Shown piece by piece: positions 1 through 9,952 of a stretch of DNA of 64,000 nt. The notes under the pieces are model-generated. The model had not been told where the DNA came from and did not search any database. It was given only the letters and a program-made list of their open reading frames with translations. Position numbers and translations under genes: made by a program. The stretch comes from Gammaproteobacteria bacterium (lineage in GTDB: Bacteria; Pseudomonadota; Gammaproteobacteria; Pseudomonadales; Pseudohongiellaceae). Numbering within the stretch: the stretch's first letter is position 1; each line of letters begins with the position of its first letter. The DNA lies in NCBI GenBank assembly GCA_029245395.1, contig JAQWPL010000018.1, positions 62,001 to 126,000 of the forward strand, in the 5' to 3' direction.

Positions 1-25
1 GGTTGTACTTATGGGCTATTATTGA

Positions 26-520
26 TCAGAACGTCAGATTTTGTAAACGGCGCAGAATCTGATTGACCAGTTCCCGGCGCATTTCATCTTCCATTAAATC
101 CCTTTCTTCTGCCTTGGCCACTGCGCTGTTGGGGTCTGCCAGATAAACTTTTTCAATAGCCAGAGTTTCAGGCCCAAAAACAACATCACTCCGACTTCTT
201 AACTGCACAGGCACACTGAGAATGAGCTCATACTCACCGGCCCTGGCATTGGAGTTGACGGATAGAACACGTTCTTCGCTATTTTCGCTGCCTATGCCAA
301 GCCTGTAAGCATCAATAGCGGGATCATCCAGAAGTGTGATGTCATTGGCGATCAAAGCGCGGCGTAATTCCCGGTAAAGATCACTGTCGTCATCTGTACT
401 TTCCAGGTAGATATTTTGCAGCGTTGAGGAGAGATCAAAAGAACCGCGCAGAGTGAAACCGCAGCCAGATAAAGCCACTGAAATAAGAATGATGAAAATT
501 TGTTTCAAGTATTGATGCAT
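26..520 (-). CDS. lptE: LPS-assembly lipoprotein LptE
   Basis: LptE is the outer-membrane lipoprotein that plugs the LptD barrel and helps deliver lipopolysaccharide to the cell surface. The 164-residue protein begins with a hydrophobic signal segment ending in a lipobox (LSGC, lipidated Cys20), followed by GFTLRG, the conserved start of mature LptE. Length is normal for the family. It lies 34 bp downstream of leuS on the same strand, the usual leuS-lptE-(holA) order; holA would be expected just beyond the window start. The first 25 bases hold no recognisable start. Identification rests on lipobox, GFxLRG motif and synteny. Confidence 0.93.
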   Translation of the reverse strand: MHQYLKQIFIILISVALSGCGFTLRGSFDLSSTLQNIYLESTDDDSDLYRELRRALIANDITLLDDPAIDAYRLGIGSENSEERVLSVNSNARAGEYELILSVPVQLRSRSDVVFGPETLAIEKVYLADPNSAVAKAEERDLMEDEMRRELVNQILRRLQNLTF

Positions 521-554
521 CCTGGAAAGTATAACTTGAAGTGGGCAACCAGTC

Positions 555-3035
555 TCAGTTCGCTACGATATTCACCAGTTTGCCTGGAACAACGATGACT
601 TTTCTGACAGTCAGGCCTTCAGCAAATTTTTGCACATTGGCATCTGCCAGGGCGGCAGCTTCCATGTCCTGTTTACTGATATCGGCAGAAACATCCAGTT
701 TGGCACGCAGTTTACCGTTGACCTGAAGGACTATCTGGATGGTGTCCTGTACCAGTGCTTCGTCATCATAAGTTGGCCATGTTGCATCCATGACGGCCCC
801 TGTGTGCCCCAGATGCTGCCAAAGCACATGGCTCATGTGGGGGACAATAGGAGCAAGCAGTAACACCATGGCTTCAACGGCTTCCTGGAAGACCGCCTGA
901 TTCTGGCTGCCATCCTGAATATCGTTGTTAGCAGTTAAGCTGCTCAGTTCATTATAGAGTTCCATGACAGCAGCAATGGCGGTGTTGAATACCTGCCTGC
1001 GGTCATAATCATCAGTGACTTTTTTTATCGTACTGTGAGTTTTAAGGCGTATGGCTTTCTGGGCATCATCAAGAGTTGCTTTGTCGACTGCTACTGTAGA
1101 AGTTTTGTATTCCCCGATCAGTTTCCACAGGCGTTTCAAGAATCGATAGGCACCTTCCACGCCGGAATCCGACCATTCCAGACTCTGGTCCGGGGGGGAG
1201 GTGAACATCATATACATGCGTACGGTGTCAGCCCCGTATCTTTCTATCATGCCTTCCGGGTCTACCGTATTGCCAAGTGACTTGGACATTTTGGCGCCGT
1301 CTTTCAACACCATGCCCTGGGTCAGCAGGCGTTTGAAAGGCTCATCTGTGGACACCAGGCCTTCATCCCTGAGCAGCTTGTGGAAGAATCGAGCGTAGAG
1401 CAAATGCAAGATGGCGTGTTCGATACCACCAATATACTGATCTACATCCAGCCAGTAATCCATGGCCTCCTTATTCAGCATGGCCCCGTCTTCACGAGGT
1501 GAAGCAAAGCGCGCGTAATACCAGGAGCTTTCCATGAAAGTATCGAAAGTATCGGTTTCCCTTTCTGCCTTGCCGTCACATTCAGGGCAGGTAGTGTCAA
1601 TAAAATCGGTCATTTTCTTGAGGGGTGAGCCGCTGCCATCAAATTCCACATTTTCTGGCAGGACAACAGGCAATTCACTTTCAGGGACGGGAACGCTGCC
1701 ACAAGAAGTGCAATTGATCATTGGGATTGGGGCGCCCCAATATCGCTGGCGACTAACACCCCAATCACGCAGTCGGAAATTGATAGCCTTTCGGCCGGTG
1801 CCTAAGTTAGTAAAAAAATTCACCATGTGAGCAAAGGCCGCATTAAAGTCGAGGCCGTCGATGTCACCGGAATTGATGCAAACGCCTTTGTCCGTGAAAG
1901 CCTGCTTATCCAAATCATATTCAGTACCGCTATCTGCGGGTGTGATCACCTGTTTAATTTCAATGCCATATTTGCGCGCAAACTCCCAGTCCCTCTGGTC
2001 ATGTCCAGGTACCGACATCACTGCCCCTGAGCCATAACTCATCAACACGAAATTGCCCACCCAGATTTGCACTTTTGCCCCGGTGACAGGGTGGATTGCC
2101 TTGAAACCGGTATCGATACCTTCTTTCTCGATAGTGGCCATATCGGCCTCTGAAACACCGCCCAATTTGAGTGAATTGAGCCAGTCTTTAACCTTGGGAT
2201 CATTTTCAGCGGCTTTTTGCGCAAGCTCATGTTCAGGTGCTACCGCGCAATAAGTGACCCCCATGATGGTGTCCGGTCGTGTGGTATAAACCTGCATGGG
2301 TTCATCAAAACCCTGTACAGTAAACTCGAATTCAAGACCTTCACTGCGACCAATCCAGTTTTGCTGCATGACGCGAACACGGTCGGGCCAATCATCCAGT
2401 TTCTCAAGATCATCCAATAGTTCCTGGGCATAATCAGTAATCTTGATAAACCACTGGGGAATTTTGCGCCGTTCAACCGGCGCGCCACTGCGCCAGCCTT
2501 TACCATCAATAACCTGCTCATTGGCAAGCACTGTCTGGTCAACCGGATCCCAGTTCACTTCAGATTCTTTTTTATAAACCAATCCTTTTTTATAGAGCTG
2601 GATAAAAAACCATTGCTCCCACCTGTAATAATCCACATGGCAGGTAGCCAGTTCCCGTTGCCAGTCATAGGCGTAACCAAGCTGCTGAAGCTGAGAGCGC
2701 ATTTCGTCAATATTGGTGTAAGTCCACTGGGCAGGGGGGACCTTGTTTTTCATGGCGGCGTTTTCGGCAGGCAGACCAAAGGCATCCCACCCCATGGGCT
2801 GCAGCACATTCTTACCTAACATGCGCTGAAAGCGGCTGACCACATCACCAATGGTGTAGTTGCGCACATGCCCCATATGTAGCTTACCGCTGGGATAGGG
2901 AAACATGCACAGGCAGTAGAATTTTTCCCTGTCTGGGTCAAGTTCTACTCTAAAACTGTCGTTATTTTCCCAATAGTGCTGCGCTTCGCTCTCTACTGCG
3001 GCGGGGTTGTATTCATTTTTAATTGTGACGGTCAT
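555..3035 (-). CDS. leuS: Leucyl-tRNA synthetase
   Basis: Cytoplasmic class I aminoacyl-tRNA synthetase that charges tRNA-Leu. The HIGH-type motif reads HMGH at residues 53-56 after FPYPSGKL, and KMSKS is at about 582-586 followed by LGNTVDP. A CP1 editing domain lies between (TTRPDTIMG near 255), and a CxxC pair with a second CxxC (CTSCG and CPEC) marks the zinc-binding insert. At 826 residues it is slightly shorter than the E. coli enzyme (about 860), within family range. It is transcribed with lptE. In enterobacteria lnt lies not far away; here about 10 kb of mostly plus-strand genes separates leuS from lnt. Confidence 0.98.
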   Translation of the reverse strand: MTVTIKNEYNPAAVESEAQHYWENNDSFRVELDPDREKFYCLCMFPYPSGKLHMGHVRNYTIGDVVSRFQRMLGKNVLQPMGWDAFGLPAENAAMKNKVPPAQWTYTNIDEMRSQLQQLGYAYDWQRELATCHVDYYRWEQWFFIQLYKKGLVYKKESEVNWDPVDQTVLANEQVIDGKGWRSGAPVERRKIPQWFIKITDYAQELLDDLEKLDDWPDRVRVMQQNWIGRSEGLEFEFTVQGFDEPMQVYTTRPDTIMGVTYCAVAPEHELAQKAAENDPKVKDWLNSLKLGGVSEADMATIEKEGIDTGFKAIHPVTGAKVQIWVGNFVLMSYGSGAVMSVPGHDQRDWEFARKYGIEIKQVITPADSGTEYDLDKQAFTDKGVCINSGDIDGLDFNAAFAHMVNFFTNLGTGRKAINFRLRDWGVSRQRYWGAPIPMINCTSCGSVPVPESELPVVLPENVEFDGSGSPLKKMTDFIDTTCPECDGKAERETDTFDTFMESSWYYARFASPREDGAMLNKEAMDYWLDVDQYIGGIEHAILHLLYARFFHKLLRDEGLVSTDEPFKRLLTQGMVLKDGAKMSKSLGNTVDPEGMIERYGADTVRMYMMFTSPPDQSLEWSDSGVEGAYRFLKRLWKLIGEYKTSTVAVDKATLDDAQKAIRLKTHSTIKKVTDDYDRRQVFNTAIAAVMELYNELSSLTANNDIQDGSQNQAVFQEAVEAMVLLLAPIVPHMSHVLWQHLGHTGAVMDATWPTYDDEALVQDTIQIVLQVNGKLRAKLDVSADISKQDMEAAALADANVQKFAEGLTVRKVIVVPGKLVNIVAN

Positions 3036-3235
3036 CGCGTTTTCTTCTTATCCTACTTTTAGGACTTAATGCGAGCTTAATGATTGCCCCTGTTCCGGCA
3101 ATCTGAAGACCTCATCGCTGGTCTAATTCGGTACAGGTTGGGTAACTGGAATACGCCTGTAAAAACGGCGAATAGGATACCAGAGAAGGCAGCAAAGAAG
3201 GAGAGGGCAGACTGTATTTGGAACAGGGTAAGAAA

Positions 3236-3448
3236 ATGACAGCGATAGAATTTAAAACTGACTTAAAGCGAGAAGATCCGATGACCTATATTGCAGAAAT
3301 ACTGTCAGACGATGTGATTTGGCTGATTAATGAAAACAGGCGTCTTATTTCTATCTATCAGAGCATAGATGAAGTCACTTATTACTGCCAGAAACATTTC
3401 CAGGTGGTTCCAGTTGTGATTGACAGACGTATGAGATTTGATGGCTGA
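3236..3448 (+). CDS. Small protein of unknown function (70 aa)
   Basis: I do not recognise this protein. It is a short soluble polypeptide rich in acidic and aromatic residues, without signal peptide or membrane segment. ATG 3236 is preferred, with an AGGGTA ribosome-site-like stretch just before it; a TTG at 3218 in the same frame would add six residues and lies 14 bases after a strong AAGGAG. It is divergent from leuS (181 bp upstream gap) and points toward the SDR gene 166 bp away. Codon use looks native and the frame is fully open, but at this length chance cannot be excluded. Confidence 0.55.
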   Translation: MTAIEFKTDLKREDPMTYIAEILSDDVIWLINENRRLISIYQSIDEVTYYCQKHFQVVPVVIDRRMRFDG

Positions 3449-3614
3449 TGTTGCAAAAACAACCGGCAAGCATACAATTTGATATGCGGCGTTAACCCTT
3501 CCCGCTGTTTTGTACTTTCTTCAAGGATATTTTTTGGGTACGCAATTCTTTTTCATTATGCTTGTGTATTCGATGCAATATTCAAGATAGCGATAAATAC
3601 AAAGAGACCTTTCT

Positions 3615-4376
3615 ATGGATCATAAAAAGAATTATAAAATTGCCCTCATTACCGGAGCCGGAAGTGGTATTGGTCGAACTGTAGCCCTTGCGCTTGCTGA
3701 AAAAAAATATCACCTGGTACTTGCTGGTCGCCGTGCCGAAGCCCTGGAAGAAACTGCCGCGCTGTTACAGGGTGGCACTAACAAGGTGTCTTGTATTCCT
3801 ACTGATGTAACGGACAAAGCCGCGGTTAAAATTTTGTTTAAGAAAATCCAGAACGACTATGGACGCCTGGACCTGCTGTTTAATAATGCAGGTATTGGGA
3901 TTGGTGCTTCCATTGAAGATTTGGCAACCGATGACTGGTTAAAAGTCATGGATACCAATGTGAACGGGGCCTTCTATTGTCTGCAGGGCGCATTCAGGAT
4001 GATGAAGGAGCAGGATCCCATGGGTGGTCGTATTATTAACAACGGATCAATTTCTGCAGACCGTCCGCGTCCAAATTCAATTGCCTATACAGCCAGTAAG
4101 CATGCTATTACTGGTATGACCAAGTCGGCATCTCTGGAAGGACGAGCCTGGAATATTGCCTGCGGTCAGATTGATATAGGTAATGCCACTACCGATATGG
4201 GAAGTGCGGTTTCACAGGGAGCGAAACAGGCCGATGGTTCACTTAAAAGCGAGCCTCTGATGAACGTAAAACATGTAGGTGAAGCCATTGTCTATATGGA
4301 CAGTCTGCCCCTGGAGGCTAATGTACAGTCTATGACAGTGATGGCCAGCGCCATGCCTTATATTGGTCGTGGATAA
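3615..4376 (+). CDS. Short-chain dehydrogenase/reductase
   Basis: NAD(P)-dependent oxidoreductase of the classical SDR family, 253 residues. The Rossmann glycine motif TGAGSGIG is at residues 14-21, the NNAGIG motif follows at mid-protein, and the catalytic YTASK motif is present with an upstream serine ([10 protein letters not shown]). The arginine in AGRRAEAL after strand 2 suggests NADP(H) preference (inference). Substrate cannot be predicted. It stands alone: 166 bp after the small upstream ORF and convergent with the minus-strand peptidase, so it is probably transcribed by itself. Confidence 0.9.
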   Translation: MDHKKNYKIALITGAGSGIGRTVALALAEKKYHLVLAGRRAEALEETAALLQGGTNKVSCIPTDVTDKAAVKILFKKIQNDYGRLDLLFNNAGIGIGASIEDLATDDWLKVMDTNVNGAFYCLQGAFRMMKEQDPMGGRIINNGSISADRPRPNSIAYTASKHAITGMTKSASLEGRAWNIACGQIDIGNATTDMGSAVSQGAKQADGSLKSEPLMNVKHVGEAIVYMDSLPLEANVQSMTVMASAMPYIGRG

Positions 4377-4463
4377 TGTGTTTGCTTAACCTGGAAAGTC
4401 CAACGTCTGCCCTTGACCTGAAAAACATAAAAGAATTTCCTGGTTTCAAAATGTTGGCCAGGA

Positions 4464-6335
4464 TTAATTCGCTGCCTGTTGATTCAGTAGTGACTCCATC
4501 TCATCCATAATGGCATTCATCCTGTTCACTACAGCCTGGTAGGGCTCTGGAGTGGCTAAATCTACTCCGGCGGCCCTGAGTAGTTCATAGGGATAGTCAG
4601 AGCCACCGGCTCGCAATAGATTCTTGTAGTTATCCACCCCAACTTCACCATTCTCAACAATATTGGCGTACAAGGCTGTACCGGCAGTCAGTGATGTCGC
4701 ATACTGGAACACGTACATGTTGTAGTAGAAATGGGGCACAAACATCCATTCGTTGGTGTACAGATCATCCACAATGACGACGTTTTCGTCATGGCCATGG
4801 TAGCGACGCACGATATCCGCATAGATGTCAGTAATGCCGGCACCACTAAGTGCTTCTCCTCTTTCAACAGCTTCATACAGGGCCAGTTCAAATTCGGCGA
4901 ACATGGTCTGTCGATAAAAAGTGCCGCGCAGGGTTTCCAGACCCTGGCCCAGATAAAATAGTTTTTCATCCACTGAGGCGGCGTTTTCCACCATGTATTG
5001 TTCAAGAATCAACTCCAGGGATGTGGAGGGAATCTCTGCAATAAAGGTGGAGTAATCGGCCGTTTCAAAAGGCTGCGCCTGTTTTGCATACAGGGTATGC
5101 ATGGCATGTCCCCATTCATGAGCAAACGTGGACAGTGAGTCGTAGTCGTCATTGTGGTTTAACAACATATAGGGATGCACATCGTAGGCACTGCCATTCA
5201 TGTAGGCACCCGAGCGTTTGCCTTCCGTCGGATAGACATGCACCCAACGCTTATCAATAGCTTCGCGCTGCATGCTGACCCAGTCTTCGCCAAGCACGGA
5301 CATGGCATCCAGAGTAATTGTCTTGGTAGTTTCAATATCAAATACTTTTTCCAGTGAAACCAGGGAAGGGTAGATATCGTAGTAATGTAACTGTTCAACT
5401 CCGAGCATGCGGCCGCGTAATTTGAAATAGCGGTGCAGGGTGGGCAGGGCTTTGTTGACCTCTTCTACTAATGTGCGATAAACACTTTCTGGCAGATTGT
5501 CGGTGAACAGCTCTCGTTGCAGAACACTGTCATATTTTCTGGCTCTGGCGGCGGCCACCTGCATCTGGATGTGGGCATTGAGTACCATGCCGACGCTGGA
5601 ATTGTATTCAGACCATTTATTCCAGTAAGCATCAAAAGTTTGTTCACGATCATCCCGGTTATAACTGCCGCGCCAGAAACCGTAGCCCTGGGAATTGATC
5701 AAGGCTTCTTCACCGGTAGACATGGTTAATGTTGGCCAGGGAATATCGGAGTTGGCGATCAGTGAATAAATATTGGAAGGAGCATCAAATGATTGAGAGA
5801 AAAAGGATAGCGCCTGCTCGGTTTCATCGCTCAAGGTGTGCTCACTCTTGCGCAAGGTGTTTTCCAGCATGAAAGCGAACGGGGCAAGGTCTGTATTGGC
5901 CTGGATAAAAGCGTTGATGCGCTCTTCACCGATGGCAATCAGTTCAGGATCCATCCATGCACTGGCCTGGCTAAAACGCGCAAACAGGCCTTCACCCAAT
6001 TGGTTGCGCTCTTGGGACTGGGTAACACGGAGATCCTGATCCTGCTCCATACTGGCATAGGAATAAATTCTGAGCAGTTCCCGGTAAGTGTCAGAGATAT
6101 AACGTTGTGCTGTATGCAGTGATTCAGAATCATCGCCAAGAGTGCCCCTGAAGTTTTCAATATTGTCGATTTTAGTCAGCAAACGCTGGCGTTCGGCCTC
6201 CCAGGCTTCAAGGCTCGGATAGAGCTCGGTGAGATCCCATTCGTAGGGAGAAAAATCATCATCCTGCGCATAAACAATAGACAGGGTAAGCAGAAGTCCT
6301 GCTAAGGCAAGGGTTTTCATGGGTCTGAAAATCAT
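4464..6335 (-). CDS. Exported M3B-type oligoendopeptidase (PepF-like)
   Basis: Zinc metallopeptidase of family M3 that cleaves short peptides. The HEXXH zinc motif (HEWGH) is at about residues 406-410, with a downstream glutamate in the family pattern. Start ATG 6335 is chosen because GAGGA lies about nine bases before it; the longer frame (to 6383) has no comparable site. From that start the N-terminus is a signal peptide (hydrophobic ALAGLLLTLSIVYA, likely cleavage before QDDD), so the enzyme is probably periplasmic, whereas classical PepF is cytoplasmic. About 623 residues, near family length. Single gene, divergent from the peroxiredoxin. Confidence 0.9.
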   Translation of the reverse strand: MIFRPMKTLALAGLLLTLSIVYAQDDDFSPYEWDLTELYPSLEAWEAERQRLLTKIDNIENFRGTLGDDSESLHTAQRYISDTYRELLRIYSYASMEQDQDLRVTQSQERNQLGEGLFARFSQASAWMDPELIAIGEERINAFIQANTDLAPFAFMLENTLRKSEHTLSDETEQALSFFSQSFDAPSNIYSLIANSDIPWPTLTMSTGEEALINSQGYGFWRGSYNRDDREQTFDAYWNKWSEYNSSVGMVLNAHIQMQVAAARARKYDSVLQRELFTDNLPESVYRTLVEEVNKALPTLHRYFKLRGRMLGVEQLHYYDIYPSLVSLEKVFDIETTKTITLDAMSVLGEDWVSMQREAIDKRWVHVYPTEGKRSGAYMNGSAYDVHPYMLLNHNDDYDSLSTFAHEWGHAMHTLYAKQAQPFETADYSTFIAEIPSTSLELILEQYMVENAASVDEKLFYLGQGLETLRGTFYRQTMFAEFELALYEAVERGEALSGAGITDIYADIVRRYHGHDENVVIVDDLYTNEWMFVPHFYYNMYVFQYATSLTAGTALYANIVENGEVGVDNYKNLLRAGGSDYPYELLRAAGVDLATPEPYQAVVNRMNAIMDEMESLLNQQAAN

Positions 6336-6510
6336 GGAGTAATCCTCATTTCTAGTCCAGCTATTTCCTGATCTGACAGGCAAGTGTAATTGACGGGTGA
6401 GTAGTCGCCAAGTTTTCCCCGGTACAGCTTGTGTTGGCGCGGACTTTTCAGCATTATTGGCAGTCCGAATTAATTATCCAATTCATTTTATAGTTTCAGA
6501 GGAGTAAATA

Positions 6511-6987
6511 ATGACAATACAAGTAGGAGACAAGATACCTTCAGCTACCCTGAAGGTCATGGGCGCGGAAGGCCTACAGGATGTCAACACTGACGAGTTA
6601 TTTGGGGGCAAGAAGGTCGTCATGTTTGCCGTTCCCGGTGCCTTTACTCCAGGGTGCTCAATGACTCATTTACCAGGGTACGTAGTCAATGCTGATGCCA
6701 TTCTGGAAAAAGCCGACAGTATTGTATGCCTTTCAGTCAATGACGCCTTTGTCATGGGCGCCTGGGGTGAAGCACAGAATGCTGACAAGCTCACCATGCT
6801 GGCTGACGGCAATGCTGAACTCACCAATGCCATGGGCACTGAGCTGGACGGTAGTGGTTTTGGCCTGGGCACTCGCTGTCAGCGTCTTGCGCTGGTTGCT
6901 GACGATGGTGTGGTTACTCACCTGGCTATAGAACCTCCCGGTGAAATGGGTATTTCAACTGCAGAAGAAATTCTTCAAGTAATCTGA
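6511..6987 (+). CDS. Peroxiredoxin, Prx5-type
   Basis: Thiol peroxidase that reduces hydrogen peroxide and organic hydroperoxides. The peroxidatic cysteine is Cys49 in PGAFTPGC (residues 42-49), the Prx5 form of the PxxxTxxC active site, followed by THLPGY. Further cysteines near 74 and 124 could resolve the disulfide or be unused. The length of 158 residues is normal for stand-alone Prx5; no glutaredoxin domain is fused. A strong GAGGAG site precedes the ATG. A hairpin terminator follows directly, so the gene is probably monocistronic. Confidence 0.95.
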   Translation: MTIQVGDKIPSATLKVMGAEGLQDVNTDELFGGKKVVMFAVPGAFTPGCSMTHLPGYVVNADAILEKADSIVCLSVNDAFVMGAWGEAQNADKLTMLADGNAELTNAMGTELDGSGFGLGTRCQRLALVADDGVVTHLAIEPPGEMGISTAEEILQVI

Positions 6988-7001
6988 AACCGCTATAGAT
7001 T

Positions 7002-7036
7002 AGGTCTTGTTTTCTGTTCAAGGAAACAAGACCTTT
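7002..7036 (+). terminator. Intrinsic terminator after the peroxiredoxin gene
   Basis: An 11-bp perfect inverted repeat (AGGTCTTGTTT and AAACAAGACCT) with an 11-base loop begins 15 bp after the stop codon. The trailing T-tract is short (TTTATT), so termination may be partial. The stem is near-symmetric and could also act on the opposite strand. Confidence 0.7.
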
Positions 7037-7152
7037 ATTGATTCTCCTCAACCTGTTTTCTTGGTTGAAGTTTATATTCACTATTCCAACAAATTTACTT
7101 ACTAACATAGTGGCGCACTGTGACCAGATGACAGAAAGCCCGCAGGGATAAA

Positions 7153-7971
7153 TTGATTACCATCCTTTCAGGTATTGTAGTTGGGTTGGCTCTTGGATTA
7201 ACCGGGGGCGGAGGCTCTATTCTTGCCTTGCCGATACTGGTTTATGCGTTGGGTGTGGCTCCTGCGCAGGCAGCAGTAATATCATTGGCTTCAGTCAGTG
7301 CAATGGCATTTACCGGTGCTATAGAAGCCGTATACAAAAAAATCGCGGAATGGCGCACGGCGTTATTGATGTCTATCGGCGGCATGCTGGCGGCTCCTGT
7401 AGGCAATGTAATTGCAGTGCATTTAAGTGATGAGTTTATTCTCAACGGCTTTGCCATTTTGATGATTATTGTTGCTGCAAGTATGGGCTTGCGCGTATTT
7501 AAAACACCGGCGGCCATGTCAGTATTGCGTGTCAATTTTACCCAAGTGTCACATTTGCAAGGCTCTTTCTGCCAGTTTGATGACAAGGCCACTTTGCGAC
7601 TGGCAGCACCTTGTAGTGTGGCACTGTTCATTGCAGGTATTTTCACTGGACTGCTGTCTTCTATATTTGGCGTGGGTGGTGGTTTCCTGATTGTGCCAGC
7701 CCTGATGTATGTCACACGTATGGATATTCAACGTGCCGTGGCAACCAGCTTGCTCATCATTACTGTTATTGGAATATCGAGTGTTTGTGTCGCATTGATT
7801 CAGGGTCGAGAGCTTGACCTTGATATTACGGCACTATTTATTGGTGGCGGTATCTTCGGCATGGGTGTGGGTCGCTTACTGGCTGCTCGCATTCCTGTAT
7901 TGAGCCTGCAGAAAATCTTTGGCCTAGCCGTGCTGCTGCTGGGAATTTTGTCGCTACTTTTTAATGGGTAA
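7153..7971 (+). CDS. TauE/SafE-family membrane transporter
   Basis: Polytopic inner-membrane protein of the TauE/SafE (DUF81) family, associated with export of sulfite, sulfoacetate or other small sulfur anions. The 272-residue sequence has about eight hydrophobic segments and the duplicated glycine-rich signatures LGLTGGGGSILALP near the N-terminus and SSIFGVGGGFLIVPALM in the second half. It starts at TTG with AGGGATAA just upstream; no upstream ATG is in frame. Two YeeE/YedE-type genes follow within 18 bp, implying a sulfur-compound transport operon. Confidence 0.88.
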   Translation: MITILSGIVVGLALGLTGGGGSILALPILVYALGVAPAQAAVISLASVSAMAFTGAIEAVYKKIAEWRTALLMSIGGMLAAPVGNVIAVHLSDEFILNGFAILMIIVAASMGLRVFKTPAAMSVLRVNFTQVSHLQGSFCQFDDKATLRLAAPCSVALFIAGIFTGLLSSIFGVGGGFLIVPALMYVTRMDIQRAVATSLLIITVIGISSVCVALIQGRELDLDITALFIGGGIFGMGVGRLLAARIPVLSLQKIFGLAVLLLGILSLLFNG

Positions 7972-7989
7972 AATTTAAAGGATAAATGG

Positions 7990-8412
7990 ATGGCCAATTT
8001 TTCGTTTCTTAGCGCATTTAGTGGCGGCATCATCATAGGTTTTGCTGCACTATTGATGTTCTTAGGTCTGGGGCGTATTACGGAGATTAGTAGTATAGCC
8101 GGTGGTTTATTAAAACCTTTTGACGAGCAGTTTAGCTGGCGTCTGATTTTCATACTCAGCATAGTAGTGGGAGGTGCAGTTTATCCATTGTTGTGGGGGC
8201 GTGAAATTGTGGTTGATGTTAACGCGCCCTGGTTTATTTACCCGATTGCCGGTTTGCTGGTGGGTTTTGGTACCCGTATGGGAAGTGGTTGTACCAGCGG
8301 TCATGGCATCTGTGGCGTTGCAAGGTTTTCAACACGATCTCTGGTGGCGACCATGACATTTATTTTAAGTGCGATGGTGACGCATGGCCTCTACAGTGCT
8401 ATTTCGGGTTAG
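7990..8412 (+). CDS. YeeE/YedE-family sulfur transport protein, first half
   Basis: Small membrane protein (140 residues, about four hydrophobic segments) with the hallmark motif GFGTRMGSGCTSGHGICG, which carries the conserved cysteines of the YeeE/YedE (sulf_transp) family. E. coli YeeE is a thiosulfate transporter using such cysteines. Here the fold is split over two genes, this one and the next, as in the paired PmpA/PmpB-type arrangement. It lies 18 bp after the TauE-like gene and 8 bp before its partner. Role in thiosulfate or sulfide handling is inferred from family and neighbours. Confidence 0.87.
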   Translation: MANFSFLSAFSGGIIIGFAALLMFLGLGRITEISSIAGGLLKPFDEQFSWRLIFILSIVVGGAVYPLLWGREIVVDVNAPWFIYPIAGLLVGFGTRMGSGCTSGHGICGVARFSTRSLVATMTFILSAMVTHGLYSAISG

Positions 8413-8420
8413 GGGGAAAC

Positions 8421-8867
8421 ATGGAAACTGAAACTAAAGCCAAAAGCATCCCTACTAGCCACCTGCTGATCATTATAAGCAGTGGCATTTTGTTTGGATT
8501 GGGTTTGAGTCTGTCCGAGATGGTTAATCCCTCCCGGGTGCTTGGCTTTCTTAATGTTCTTGGTACCTGGGATCCCACGCTGCTGTTCGTGATGGCCGGA
8601 GCCTTATCTGTCACTATCCCAGGCTTTCAATATGCAAAGCTTATAAAGAAGCCATTTCTGGCAATCAATTTCAGCATGCCTGCCAAATCTGACCTGGACA
8701 GGGATCTGATAGTTGGTGCAGTGATATTCGGTATTGGTTGGGGGCTGGCCGGTATTTGTCCGGGGCCTGCTCTGGTGGCCCTGAATGTGTTTGAGATCAA
8801 TATAGTAGTCTTTATCCTTGCGATGTTCGGTGGCATGTTTGTTTATAATCGCCTTCAAAAATTCTGA
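8421..8867 (+). CDS. YeeE/YedE-related protein (DUF6691 type), second half
   Basis: Partner of the preceding gene: 148 residues with about four membrane segments and the signature GWGLAGICPGPALV, where the cysteine before PGP is the conserved family residue. Start ATG 8421 follows AGGGGGAAAC closely; an upstream in-frame stretch overlaps the previous gene and is not coding. The two small proteins together probably form one YeeE-like channel. The group TauE - YeeE - YedE is commonly seen with sulfide or thiosulfate detoxification genes, but no BigR-type regulator or persulfide dioxygenase lies nearby. Confidence 0.87.
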   Translation: METETKAKSIPTSHLLIIISSGILFGLGLSLSEMVNPSRVLGFLNVLGTWDPTLLFVMAGALSVTIPGFQYAKLIKKPFLAINFSMPAKSDLDRDLIVGAVIFGIGWGLAGICPGPALVALNVFEINIVVFILAMFGGMFVYNRLQKF

Positions 8868-8950
8868 CTGGAAAATCCCAACCTTTTTATGGCTTAGCGA
8901 AAGAATGCTGGCATGCTTTAATAGTGTCCGCATTATTATGTGATTGAGTC

Positions 8951-9883
8951 ATGTTAATTTTTCAAGCCTTATTTCCCATTGTCTCCATTGCCATTCTGGC
9001 CTGGTTAGTTGCTAACCGCGGATTCGTTAATGAATCAGAAGTCCGCGGCTTTGAAAAAATCACTTTCAACTTTCTTATCCCCTGCATGCTATTTTATGGC
9101 ACGGCAACCGTTGATCTGCCAGATGTCATGGATTGGGATTTGTTGTGGGGCTATTACCTGGGCATTTTCGTCATCTATCTGGCCGGGATACTGCTGGCCT
9201 TTATCCGCTATGGTGCAGGACAGGCTCGCCTGAGTGTAATCGGCATGGGTTGCGCCTATCCCAACGTCACTATTCTTGGCATTCCCATCTGCCTGCAGTT
9301 ATTGGGCGAACAGGCATTCGTGCCTATTTTCATGCTCATAACAATAAACAATCTGCTGATATTTTCCTTTGGCATCATTGTGGCAGAGCTGAAACGGGAA
9401 GAGGGCACTGCCTTGCGTGCGCACTTGGTGTCTGTCAGTAAAGAGTTGGTGAAAAACCCTATCAGCGCAAGCTTGCTTGGTGGCGCCCTGATCAATTTTG
9501 CTGGCATCCCGATATACCAACCCTTGATGGGAGCACTTGAACTGATCAGTCGTGCCGGGATTCCAGCTGCATTGATTACCCTGGGTGCGGGCCTGAATCG
9601 CTATGAAATACGCGGCGAAATACCTATGGCACTCACCATAACCGGGTTAAAGTTACTGGTGCTTCCTGCCATTGTCTGGTACCTGACGTTTGTTGTATTT
9701 GATATGGATATTGTGTGGTCGCAAACCGCTGTACTGTTGTCCTGCATGCCGGTTGGCATTTCCGTGTACGTGTTTTCCATGCGCTACCAGACCTGCGAAA
9801 ATCTGGCGGCAACGGCCATCGTGTTGTCCTGTGCATTGTGTATCTTCAGCATCAGTTTCTATGCCTTATTGCTGGGCGTCTGA
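8951..9883 (+). CDS. AEC-family (auxin efflux carrier-like) transporter
   Basis: Inner-membrane carrier of the AEC family (bile/arsenite/riboflavin transporter superfamily), 310 residues with about ten hydrophobic segments in two inverted halves. The N-terminal segment containing NFLIPCMLFY and the later GMGCAYPNVTILGIP and LLSCMPVGISVYVF segments are typical. Bacterial AEC proteins move malonate, malate or other anions; the substrate here is unknown. It lies 83 bp after the sulfur-transport cluster and 69 bp before a cytochrome gene, so co-transcription is possible but not evident. Confidence 0.85.
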   Translation: MLIFQALFPIVSIAILAWLVANRGFVNESEVRGFEKITFNFLIPCMLFYGTATVDLPDVMDWDLLWGYYLGIFVIYLAGILLAFIRYGAGQARLSVIGMGCAYPNVTILGIPICLQLLGEQAFVPIFMLITINNLLIFSFGIIVAELKREEGTALRAHLVSVSKELVKNPISASLLGGALINFAGIPIYQPLMGALELISRAGIPAALITLGAGLNRYEIRGEIPMALTITGLKLLVLPAIVWYLTFVVFDMDIVWSQTAVLLSCMPVGISVYVFSMRYQTCENLAATAIVLSCALCIFSISFYALLLGV

Positions 9884-9952
9884 CCTGCAATTTTAGTTTC
9901 TTTAAGAGACTGATTTGGGTTAGCATAAAAATACAAGAAGAGTTGATTTCCC

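Noticed and set aside
2240-2542. Open frames of 60-100 codons on both strands inside leuS, pepF-like, RND and valS genes
   Set aside because: They are antisense or out-of-frame shadows of strongly identified genes, without ribosome sites or recognisable domains.
7242-7715. 157-codon minus-strand frame antisense to the TauE-like gene
   Set aside because: Antisense of hydrophobic codons commonly yields open frames; no ribosome site, no domain.
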